DNA from: Micromonospora pisi | GTDB lineage: Bacteria; Actinomycetota; Actinomycetes; Mycobacteriales; Micromonosporaceae | Length of the DNA: 64,000 nucleotides | Reading direction: 5' to 3' | Assembly: GCF_003633685.1 (NCBI RefSeq) | Contig: NZ_RBKT01000001.1 | Location: 5,766,001-5,830,000 of the forward strand | In this document: piece after piece, positions 39,435-46,527 of the stretch | Layout: each line of letters starts with the position of its first letter | Numbering within the stretch: position 1 is the first letter of the stretch | The notes under the pieces: model-generated | Seen by the model: the letters and a program-made list of their open reading frames with translations, nothing else | Told to the model about the DNA's origin: nothing | The model's database searches: none | Made by a program: the position numbers and the translations under genes

Positions 39435-42080
39435 GTGTCCGTGGCGCTCCCCCCGCGCGCCGGAAGTCACCGGCGCACCACACAGGTGCCGGAAATCGTC
39501 GCCGGTTCGGCGGCGGCGGTCATCCTGATTGCCGGCTCAACCGGTCTCCTTTCCACCTACCTCGCCCTGGCTGTCGCCGTGGGCGTGGTCTCCGCACTCG
39601 CCGCCACCCGACTGATCCGGCTGGCGCTCGTCATCCACGCCGCCCGGCGCAGCTTCGGCCCCTGCCGGGGCGTCGGCTTCCTCGGCGCCGGTGTGGTGGC
39701 GAGCGGGTCGACCGTGCTCGCCCTGGCACTGGTGTCGGCCACCGTCCGCCCGTTGCTGCTCCTCCTCGGGCTCCTCGTCGCCCTCCCGCTCTACCTGCTC
39801 GGTGTGCTGTTGCTGCCAGGGGCCGCGAGCACCGTGTCGATGCGGTTGAGGCGTGGTTTCGACGGGCTGAGCCTCGGCGTCAGCCTCGCGTTCGTCGGTT
39901 GGCTGATGCCGCCCGCGGGTGGCATGCCGCCGGTCGCCCTCGCGGTGGCCCTGCTCGCCGCCGGTGGTCTGTCGATCATCGCGGTCACCGCGTTGCGCTC
40001 CTTCGGCTACCGGCGCGCGGCCGGACTCTGCGGCGCCGGCGCCGGCGCCTCGGTGCTGGGGCTCGCCGTGCTCGGCGTCCTGCTCACCTACGACGTGCCC
40101 GGCTGGGCGCCACTGGGCGCGGCCGTCCCGCTGGTCGTCGGGCCGATCCTGGCCGCCGCCGGCACCCGGTACGCCAACCCGGGCGCTCAACCGCCGCCGC
40201 CCGGTGAACCCGAGACGCACCTCTCGGCGTATCCGTTGCTCACCGTGCCGGCCGTGGTCGCCACCCTGGCTGCCGTCTACCACCTGGTGGTGGTCGGCGA
40301 GTTCGACCACACCTCGATCGTGCTCGGGCTCGCGGTGATCCCGACGCTGGTGGTCCGCGAGGTCTTCGCGGTGCTCGACATCCGCTCGTACGCCCGACGG
40401 CTGGTCAGCCAGGAGGCGCATTTCCGTGCCCTGGTCACCGGCGCCAACGACCTCACCCTGGTGGTCGGCGCCGATCTGCTGGTCCGGTGGCAGTCGCCGG
40501 CCGCCGCGCGGCTCTTCGGCCTCGCCGACGCCGACGTGGTGGGGCGGGCGTTCGCCGACCTCATGCACCCGGACGACGCCGCCTCGGTGACCGAACTGCT
40601 CACCGGGGTGCTCACCGGACCGGCTTCGGCCACCGGAAGGTCGCCGCTGGTCACCGCGAGGCTGCGCGACGGGCACGGGATGTGGCGGGACACCGAGTCG
40701 ACGGTGAGCGACCAGCGTGGTGTGCCGGAGGTGGACGCGCTGGTGGTGCACGTACGTGACGTGGGCGAACGCCGGAAGCTGGAGCACCAGGTGCACCAGC
40801 TCTCCTTCACCGACCAGCTCACCGGGCTGGCGAACCGGCGGGACCTGATGCGGGCGATCGTCACCCAACGTTCGTTGGCCGGGCACACCGGCTCGCTGCT
40901 CGTGGTCGACCTGCACGGCATGTCGGCGATCAACGAGAGCCGGGGGCGCGAGGTCGGCGACGCGGTGCTGGTCGAGGTCGGCCGGCGGCTGCGTACCGGC
41001 GCCGGCGGCGACGACGTGGTCGCGCGGCTGGGCGGTGACGAGTTCGCCGTGGTCACCGTCGACGGCCCGATGCTCGCGTACGCGCTCGGCATCCGGTTGA
41101 TCGGCGCGCTGACCGAGCCGTACCAGTTGCCCGGTGCGATCGTGAGCCTCCAGGCCAGCATCGGTCTGGCCGAACTCTGCGGCGGCAGCGGCGTGGACGA
41201 CGTGTTACGGCGCGCCGAGATGGCCCGGCGCCGGGCCCAGCAGCTCGGGCGCAACCGGATCGAGTGGTACGACAGCGACCTGGAAGAACAGCTCGTCCGC
41301 CGGATGGACCTGGAACGGGAACTTCCCGGTGCCGCCATGCGGGGCGAGTTCGACCTGGTCTACCAGCCCGTGCTGGGCCTGCACGACAAGCGTCCGGTCG
41401 GTACGGAGGCGCTGGTCCGCTGGCGCAGCCCGTCGCTCGGTACGGTGCTTCCGGCCGAGCTGGTGCCGGTCGCCGAGGACCTCGGGTTGATCGACGAGCT
41501 GGGCCAGTGGGTGCTGCACAAGGCGTGCCGGCAACTCGCCGAGTGGTCCCGGGGCGGCCGTCAGCTGTGGATGTCGGTCAACGTCTCGGTGACCGAGCTG
41601 ACCGGCTCGGAGTTCGTCGGGCGGGTCGCCGCGGCGCTCACCATCCATCAGGTCGAGCCGGACCGGCTGCTGATCGAGATCGCCGAACCGAGCGGGGAGG
41701 TGGACATCATGGGGGTGGTCGGCCAGCTCGGCAGATTGCGGGCGCTCGGGGTGCGTACGGCGTTGGACGACTTCGGCCTGGGGCCGGCTTCCCTGGCCCA
41801 CCTGCGGCGGATGCCGGTCGACATCCTCAAGATCAATCGTTCTCTGGTTTCCGACCCGAGCGGCTGGCAGGGCCAGGGCAAGCCGGTGATCGACGTGGTG
41901 GTGAGCCTGGGCCGGCGGCTCGGCATGGAGATCGTCGCCGAAGGGCTGGAGTCCGCCGACCAGGTGGAACAGGCCCGGCTGGCCGGCTGCCGGTTCGGTC
42001 AGGGCTTCGTGCTCGCCCGCCCGGCCACCGCGGAGCGGGTCGAGGCGTACCTGGAGGAGTTCCCCTCGCCGTCCAGGTGA
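39435..42080 (+). CDS. Membrane PAS-GGDEF-EAL protein with altered catalytic motifs
   Basis: An 881-residue protein: about eight N-terminal membrane helices (20-330), a PAS domain (340-450), GGDEF (533-537) and EAL (Glu658). GGDEF itself and EAL itself are intact, but the metal/GTP segment reads DLHGMSAINESRG instead of DLDxFKxINDxxG. In the EAL domain IEIAEPS, DDFGLGPASL and ILKINRS replace [16 protein letters not shown] and LKIDRS. The domains are therefore more degenerate than those at 27108 and 56585. It may be a c-di-GMP or GTP sensor rather than an enzyme. The start is uncertain: GTG 39435 has GAAGG upstream, ATG 39408 does not; 39318 is less likely. Confidence 0.85.
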   Translation: MSVALPPRAGSHRRTTQVPEIVAGSAAAVILIAGSTGLLSTYLALAVAVGVVSALAATRLIRLALVIHAARRSFGPCRGVGFLGAGVVASGSTVLALALVSATVRPLLLLLGLLVALPLYLLGVLLLPGAASTVSMRLRRGFDGLSLGVSLAFVGWLMPPAGGMPPVALAVALLAAGGLSIIAVTALRSFGYRRAAGLCGAGAGASVLGLAVLGVLLTYDVPGWAPLGAAVPLVVGPILAAAGTRYANPGAQPPPPGEPETHLSAYPLLTVPAVVATLAAVYHLVVVGEFDHTSIVLGLAVIPTLVVREVFAVLDIRSYARRLVSQEAHFRALVTGANDLTLVVGADLLVRWQSPAAARLFGLADADVVGRAFADLMHPDDAASVTELLTGVLTGPASATGRSPLVTARLRDGHGMWRDTESTVSDQRGVPEVDALVVHVRDVGERRKLEHQVHQLSFTDQLTGLANRRDLMRAIVTQRSLAGHTGSLLVVDLHGMSAINESRGREVGDAVLVEVGRRLRTGAGGDDVVARLGGDEFAVVTVDGPMLAYALGIRLIGALTEPYQLPGAIVSLQASIGLAELCGGSGVDDVLRRAEMARRRAQQLGRNRIEWYDSDLEEQLVRRMDLERELPGAAMRGEFDLVYQPVLGLHDKRPVGTEALVRWRSPSLGTVLPAELVPVAEDLGLIDELGQWVLHKACRQLAEWSRGGRQLWMSVNVSVTELTGSEFVGRVAAALTIHQVEPDRLLIEIAEPSGEVDIMGVVGQLGRLRALGVRTALDDFGLGPASLAHLRRMPVDILKINRSLVSDPSGWQGQGKPVIDVVVSLGRRLGMEIVAEGLESADQVEQARLAGCRFGQGFVLARPATAERVEAYLEEFPSPSR

Positions 42081-42266
42081 GACGGAGCCGACGCTTCGGC
42101 ACCGCCGTGAGGTTGTCGCGGCGGGGCGGAACGCGCCCGGCGGGCGAGTACGGATCGGTCGGCCGTGTGACGTCGGGTCCTCCGCCGTGCCGGTGCCCAC
42201 ACCCTCTGGTCCTCACTACCGTCGATGCCGGGGCTCCGCCCGGGCGGGCGGACGGGAGGGGCGAAG

Positions 42267-43436
42267 ATGGACGAGGACGCTGGCCGGCGGGTGCTGACGG
42301 CGGTACGGGAGCTGGCACCGACGATCGGCGACTGGGCTGCCGAGATCGACCTGGCCCGGCGACTGCCACCGGACCTGCTGGCCGAACTGGTCGCCGCCGG
42401 TTGCTTCCGGATGTTCGTGCCGCGCAGCCACGGCGGGTACCAGGTCGACGCACTCACCGGCATGACGGTGCTCGAGGAACTGGCCCGCGCGGACCCGTCC
42501 ACCGGGTGGACCGTGATGCTCGGCAGCGAGGCACCGTTCCTGCTGGCGCTGCTCGGCCAGGACCAGTTCGACAAGGTGTACGCCGACCGCCCCGACGTGA
42601 TCGTCGCCGGCGGGTTCAATCCGCAGGGGCAGGCGCGGGCGGTCGACGGGGGCTACCAGGTGACCGGCCGGTGGGCCTTCGCCAGTGGCTGCGAACACGC
42701 CGACTGGATCTTCGGGAACTGTGTGGTGCTCGACGAGAACGGCGTACCTAGGCCGGGACCGGTCGAGGGGATGCCGCAGACCCGGGGCATGCTCTTTCCC
42801 GCCGCGGAGGTGGAGATCGTCGACACCTGGCGGGTGCTCGGACTGCGCGGCACCGGCAGCCACGACATCGTGCTCGCCTCGGCGTTCTGCCCGGACACGC
42901 GTACGTTCGACATCTTCGGCGGCCGGCCGAGCGTGCCCGCACCCCACCTGGTGGCACCGCTGGTCCAGTTCGTCCTGCACCTCGGCGCGGTGGCGGTCGG
43001 CATCGCACAGGGCGCGTTGGACGAGCTGACCCGGCTCGCGCTGGGCAAGCAGCGGCTCTACGCCAGCAGTTCGCTGGCCGACTCGCTGGTCTTCCAGCTG
43101 CACCTCGGTCGGGCCGAGACCTCCGTACGGGCGGCCCGGGCGTTGCTGCGGGACCTGGCGGCGGAGTTCACCGCGAGCGTGGCGACCGACCCGGCGGCGG
43201 TGCCGGGCTTCAACCCGGCCGCGGCGGGGGCGCTGGCCTGGGTGACTGAGGTGGCGGTGGCGGCGGTGGACACCTGTTACCGGGCCGGTGGCGGCGGGGT
43301 GGCCCGGGACTCCGCCCCGCTGCAACGCCGGTTCCGGGACATCCACACGTTCAGCCAGCACGCCGCAGCGGCCGAGGGCTTCCTCGGCACGTACGGCAGC
43401 GCCCTGCTCGGTCGTCCGGTCGCCATCGGCTACTGA
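42267..43436 (+). CDS. Acyl-CoA dehydrogenase-fold flavoprotein
   Basis: A 389-residue protein of the acyl-CoA dehydrogenase superfamily, nearest in pattern to flavin-dependent monooxygenase/oxidase members (HsaA or dibenzothiophene monooxygenase type). The N-terminal helical domain includes LPPDLLAELVAAGCFRMFVP; the middle YQVTGRWAFASGCEHADW and TWRVLGLRGTGSHDIVL are typical of this branch, where RGTGS binds the flavin. The catalytic Glu of true acyl-CoA dehydrogenases is not evident. FMNH2- or FAD-dependent hydroxylation is possible. ATG 42267 follows GGGAGGGG. Monocistronic. Confidence 0.8.
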   Translation: MDEDAGRRVLTAVRELAPTIGDWAAEIDLARRLPPDLLAELVAAGCFRMFVPRSHGGYQVDALTGMTVLEELARADPSTGWTVMLGSEAPFLLALLGQDQFDKVYADRPDVIVAGGFNPQGQARAVDGGYQVTGRWAFASGCEHADWIFGNCVVLDENGVPRPGPVEGMPQTRGMLFPAAEVEIVDTWRVLGLRGTGSHDIVLASAFCPDTRTFDIFGGRPSVPAPHLVAPLVQFVLHLGAVAVGIAQGALDELTRLALGKQRLYASSSLADSLVFQLHLGRAETSVRAARALLRDLAAEFTASVATDPAAVPGFNPAAAGALAWVTEVAVAAVDTCYRAGGGGVARDSAPLQRRFRDIHTFSQHAAAAEGFLGTYGSALLGRPVAIGY

Positions 43437-43447
43437 CGCCGCCGGGT

Positions 43448-43508
43448 GCATGTAAGGAAGGGCCCCTTGTTAACGCATAGCGTTAACAAGGGGCCCTTCC
43501 TTACATGC
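43448..43508. repeat. Perfect 29-bp-arm palindrome (copy 1 of a dispersed element)
   Basis: Two perfect 29-base arms (43448-43476 and 43480-43508) around the loop ATA. The arm contains AAGGAAGGGCCCCTTGTTAACG. It fills the gap between the convergent flavoprotein and glyA genes. A degenerate second copy is at 54463-54516. It may terminate transcription and is of REP/BIME type. Confidence 0.9.
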
Positions 43509-43512
43509 GGTA

Positions 43513-44781
43513 TCAGGCGGAGGCGTAACCGGGCATGGGGTAGGTGGCGAGGAGGTCGGACACCTCACCCGCGATCCGGTCCAGGGTGGCCTCGTCGTCC
43601 TTGACCGCGGCGCTGACCGCCTCGTCCATCCAGGCCGCCACCTGCGGCATCTGCTGCTCGGTCAGGCCCCGGGTGGTGAGCGCCGCCGCGCCGAGCCGGA
43701 TGCCGGACGGGTCGAACGGCTTGCGGGTGTCGTACGGCACGGTGTTGTAGTTCAGTTCGATTCCGGCCCGGTCCAGCGCCTGGGCGGCCGGCTTGCCGGC
43801 GATGCCCTTGCTGGTCAGGTCGGCCAGGATCAGGTGGTTGTCGGTGCCGCCGGAGCTGAGTTCGAAGCCCCGCTCGACCATCGCGGCGGCGAGCGCCTGG
43901 GCGTTCGCCACGACCTGGTGGGCGTACCGCCGGAAGTCCTCGGTCGACGCCTCCTTGAGGGCGACCGCGATACTCGCGGTGGTGTGGTTGTGCGGGCCAC
44001 CCTGGAGGCCGGGGAAGACCGCCTTGTCGATCGCGCTCGCGTACTCGGCGGTCGTCATGATCATGGCGCCGCGCGGGCCACGCAGGGTCTTGTGGGTGGT
44101 GGTGGTGATGACGTCGGCGTAGCCCACCGGCGACGGGTGCGCACCACCGGCGACCAGTCCGGCGATGTGCGCGATGTCGGCGACCAGGATCGCGCCGACC
44201 TCCCGGGCGATCTCGGCGAAACCGGGGAAGTCGATGGTCCGGGGGACCGCCGTGCCACCGCAGAAGATCACCTTGGGGCGCTCGCGCAGCGCGAGGTCGC
44301 GTACCTCGTCGAGGTCGATCCGACCGGTCTCCCGGGAGACCTGGTAGCGCACGGGGGTGAACCACTTGCCGGTGGCCGAAACCGACCAGCCGTGGGTCAG
44401 GTGCCCGCCCATCGGCAGGGCCATCCCCATCACCTTGTCGCCCGGGGAGAGGAACGCCAGGTAGACCGCGAGGTTCGCGGGGGAGCCGGAGTACGGCTGG
44501 ACGTTGGCGTGGTCGACCCCGAAGAGCGCGCGGGCCCGTTCGATGGCGAGGGTCTCGATCGGGTCGATGAACTGCTGACCCTCGTAGTAACGCTTGCCGG
44601 CGTAGCCCTCGGAGTACTTGTTGGTCAGCACGGTGCCGCTGGCCTCGAGTACGGCGGTGGAGACGTAGTTCTCCGAGGCGATCATGCGCAGCTTGTCGTG
44701 CTGGCGCTTGGCCTCGGACTCGATCAGGGCGGCCAACTGCGGGTCGGCGGCGGTCAGGGTGGGAATGGGCGGTACGTGCAT
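43513..44781 (-). CDS. glyA: Serine hydroxymethyltransferase
   Basis: Converts serine and tetrahydrofolate to glycine and 5,10-methylene-tetrahydrofolate with PLP; the main source of one-carbon units. The 422-residue protein shows the N-terminal LRMIASENYVS, GYAGKRYYEGQQFID, the PLP-lysine motif TTTHKTLRGPRGAMI and the C-terminal GAAALTTRGLTE. The ATG at 44781 has AGGAGG about 6 nt upstream. A ZTP riboswitch and a stem-loop lie in the leader. It converges with the flavoprotein gene. Confidence 0.97.
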   Translation of the reverse strand: MHVPPIPTLTAADPQLAALIESEAKRQHDKLRMIASENYVSTAVLEASGTVLTNKYSEGYAGKRYYEGQQFIDPIETLAIERARALFGVDHANVQPYSGSPANLAVYLAFLSPGDKVMGMALPMGGHLTHGWSVSATGKWFTPVRYQVSRETGRIDLDEVRDLALRERPKVIFCGGTAVPRTIDFPGFAEIAREVGAILVADIAHIAGLVAGGAHPSPVGYADVITTTTHKTLRGPRGAMIMTTAEYASAIDKAVFPGLQGGPHNHTTASIAVALKEASTEDFRRYAHQVVANAQALAAAMVERGFELSSGGTDNHLILADLTSKGIAGKPAAQALDRAGIELNYNTVPYDTRKPFDPSGIRLGAAALTTRGLTEQQMPQVAAWMDEAVSAAVKDDEATLDRIAGEVSDLLATYPMPGYASA

Positions 44782-44805
44782 GAGCGTCCTCCTGGCTGAT
44801 CGGCG

Positions 44806-44836
44806 CTTGCCCTACTGCGGGGCGCGGAAGGGCAAG
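44806..44836 (-). promoter_or_regulatory. Stem-loop between riboswitch and glyA start (possible expression platform)
   Basis: CTTGCCC and GGGCAAG (44806-44812 and 44830-44836) form a 7-bp stem with a 17-nt loop, ending about 13 nt before the AGGAGG of glyA. There is no T tract. It may act as part of the riboswitch output at the level of translation or termination. Confidence 0.45.
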
Positions 44837-44892
44837 GCGTACACCGGGCCCCTCTGTCCGGCCCTTGGCCGATCCAGACAGTCCCGGCTGAT

Positions 44893-44972
44893 GTGCACCC
44901 AGGCGCGCGGTGCACGATCTCGGTCGCTCCCCGGTGGTTTCTTCCACCTCGCCGCGCCAGTCGCCTTAACCG
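44893..44972 (-). promoter_or_regulatory. ZTP (pfl) riboswitch aptamer upstream of glyA
   Basis: Read on the minus strand, the leader contains every conserved block of the pfl/ZTP riboswitch in order. P1 is CGGTT/GACCG (44968-44972 with 44921-44925). CGACTGGCG follows, then a P3 hairpin GGTGG/CCACC (44944-44948 with 44933-44937), then GGGGAGCGACC, and a distal hairpin GTGCACC/GGTGCAC (44909-44915 with 44893-44899) whose loop has CGCCTGGG. GGCG and CGCC can form the known pseudoknot. ZTP riboswitches are known to control glyA and other folate/purine genes, rising with ZTP when formyl-tetrahydrofolate is short. So glyA expression should rise when one-carbon units run low. Confidence 0.85.
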
Positions 44973-44977
44973 CCCCG

Positions 44978-44983
44978 ATCGTA
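44978..44983 (-). promoter_or_regulatory. -10 element of the glyA leader
   Basis: TACGAT in minus-strand reading lies 7 nt before the predicted first base of the riboswitch P1, so transcription would begin at about 44970 and the RNA would start with the aptamer. A convincing -35 is not visible. Confidence 0.45.
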
Positions 44984-45030
44984 GCCGCCCCGCCCTTCAC
45001 CGCGCCCCACGCCACCCCTCACGTCTCGTG

Positions 45031-45086
45031 GATCTAGGGCAGGTCCGCGTGGGTCGATCACCGATCGTGCGGATATGCCCTAGATC
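45031..45086. repeat. Nested hairpin overlapping the lacI stop
   Basis: Outer arms GATCTAGGGCA (45031-45041) and TGCCCTAGATC (45076-45086) are perfect, with an inner TCCGC/GCGGA stem. The lacI stop codon (45080-45082) is inside the right arm. It may terminate the lacI transcript, which runs toward lower coordinates, and separates it from the glyA leader. Confidence 0.75.
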
Positions 45087-46123
45087 GCGGAGGGGGTGGG
45101 GGGTGGGGTGGGGCGGGGTGGGGCGGTGCTGCCGCGGGGGGTTAGGTGGGCGGTTTCGTCTTGGTAGGAGGTGATGGGGTCGCCGGCTATGGCGGCGAGG
45201 AGCCGGCGGGCGGCGTGGGCGCCGTACGCCGGAATGTCCCGGCTGAGCGCGGTGAGAGGCGGGTGCACCAGCTGGCAGAGCGGGGAGTCGTCCCAGGCCA
45301 CGATGGAGAGATCGGCCGGGACCGAGAGCCCCATCTCCTGCGCCACCGCCAGCCCGGCGATCGCCATCACGTCGTTGTCGTAGATCAGCGCGGTGGGCCG
45401 TTCGGCGGAGCTGAGCAGTCGGCGGGTGACCCGGGCGCCCTCTTCGCCGGTGTAGTCCGAGGGCACCGTACGGGTCTGGTCCAGGCCGAGTCGTCGACAG
45501 ACCTCGGTGAACGCCTCGGTGCGGATCTCGGTGTGCAGCAGCCCGGGCAGGCCACCGATCCGGGTGATCCGGCGGTGGCCGAGCGCGACCAGGTATTCCA
45601 CCGTCTCCACCAGGGCCGCCTCCTCGTCGGCCCAGATGCTGGCCAGGCGGCCGGTGTGTCCGGGGCCGCCGATCACCACGGTGGGCAGGTTCAGCTCTTC
45701 GAGGGCGGGCACCCGTTCGTCGTCGACGCGCAGGTCGCAGAGGAAGACGCCGTCGATCCGGCGCTCGCCCCACCAGCGCCGGTAGACGGCGATCTCGGTC
45801 TGGGCGTCGGCGACGATCTGAAGGGTGAGGGCGTACGACCGGGCGGAGAGTTCGGCCTCGACGCCGCTGATCAGCTCCATGAAGAACGGTTCGACGCCGA
45901 GGGTGCGGGCCGGTCGGCGCAGGGCCAGCCCGACGGCGTTGGCCGTCGCGCCGCTCAGGGCGCGGGCGGCGCTGTTCGGGTTGAAGCCGATCTCGCGTGC
46001 GATGGCGAGGATGCGTTGCCGGGTGCTTTCCGAGACGCCGGGCTGGCCGTTGAGGGCGTAGGAGACGGCGCCCTTGGAGACCCCGGCCTGGCGGGCGATG
46101 TCCGCGATCGTGGGCCGTTTCAC
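45080..46123 (-). CDS. LacI family transcriptional regulator
   Basis: A 347-residue repressor. The N-terminal helix-turn-helix is TIADIARQAGVSKGAVSYALNG, with the hinge helix SAARALSGATANAVGL, and a periplasmic-binding-protein-like effector domain. It lies divergent from an ABC sugar transporter and GH2 gene, so it is the likely repressor of that operon, with a mannoside or mannose-derived sugar as effector. The C-terminus is Pro-rich and encoded by a G-rich (plus strand) tract. LacI-type palindromes are found upstream (46144, 46354, 46499). Confidence 0.9.
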   Translation of the reverse strand: MKRPTIADIARQAGVSKGAVSYALNGQPGVSESTRQRILAIAREIGFNPNSAARALSGATANAVGLALRRPARTLGVEPFFMELISGVEAELSARSYALTLQIVADAQTEIAVYRRWWGERRIDGVFLCDLRVDDERVPALEELNLPTVVIGGPGHTGRLASIWADEEAALVETVEYLVALGHRRITRIGGLPGLLHTEIRTEAFTEVCRRLGLDQTRTVPSDYTGEEGARVTRRLLSSAERPTALIYDNDVMAIAGLAVAQEMGLSVPADLSIVAWDDSPLCQLVHPPLTALSRDIPAYGAHAARRLLAAIAGDPITSYQDETAHLTPRGSTAPPRPTPPPTPSAI

Positions 46124-46143
46124 CGGCGCTCCTCACTGGTCGG

Positions 46144-46158
46144 CCGGAAACGTTCCGG
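46144..46158. promoter_or_regulatory. Candidate LacI operator near lacI start
   Basis: CCGGAA-ACG-TTCCGG is a dyad with perfect 6-bp arms around a central CG step, as in many LacI-family operators. It lies 21 nt upstream of the lacI start codon and fits autoregulation. Confidence 0.5.
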
Positions 46159-46353
46159 GGCTGCGGTCGCCATGGTGCCGGATCGGGGGCGGTCCGGCGA
46201 GCCCCGGTACGCCGCGCCACCTGGTCCTGGTCCGAGGCGTACGGAGCTGTGGCGGCGATCAGCTTGCCCGGTTAAGCATAGCGGCCGGGGTGTTGTCGCC
46301 GGTGGCGTGGCAGCCTCGTCGTGGTGCGCGAATTGGTGCGGTTCAGGGCAGGC

Positions 46354-46366
46354 TGGAGCGCTTCCA
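46354..46366. promoter_or_regulatory. Candidate LacI-family operator in the divergent region
   Basis: TGGAGCGCTTCCA resembles the CebR-type operator TGGGAGCGCTCCCA known in streptomycetes. It lies about 64 bp upstream of the -35 of the transport operon. This gap of about 400 bp (46124-46527) holds no gene. Confidence 0.45.
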
Positions 46367-46429
46367 CGCATCTTCGAGCCCGTTCGGGTCGCCCGAAGAT
46401 TTCCGTACGTGAACGCCGTTAACCCGCCA

Positions 46430-46458
46430 TTGACATGACTATGGGCCGCCCGTACGGT
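46430..46458 (+). promoter_or_regulatory. Consensus-like promoter of the beta-mannoside operon
   Basis: A perfect -35 TTGACA (46430-46435) and a -10 TACGGT (46453-46458) are separated by 17 bp, matching sigma-70-type (HrdB) promoters. Transcription would start near 46465, leaving a leader of about 60 nt before the ATG. Confidence 0.7.
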
Positions 46459-46498
46459 GGCCTCACTTATCCGGTTCAGTCAACGTTCCTCGATGTCA

Positions 46499-46510
46499 GG
46501 GGACGTTCCC
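46499..46510. promoter_or_regulatory. Candidate LacI operator between promoter and binding-protein gene
   Basis: GGGGACGTTCCC is a near-palindrome around a central CG and shares ACGTTCC with the dyad at 46144. It lies about 35 bp downstream of the expected transcription start, where repressor binding would block elongation. ACGTTCC also occurs at 46472-46478. Confidence 0.45.
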
Positions 46511-46527
46511 GTAGGTGGAGGATGAAC

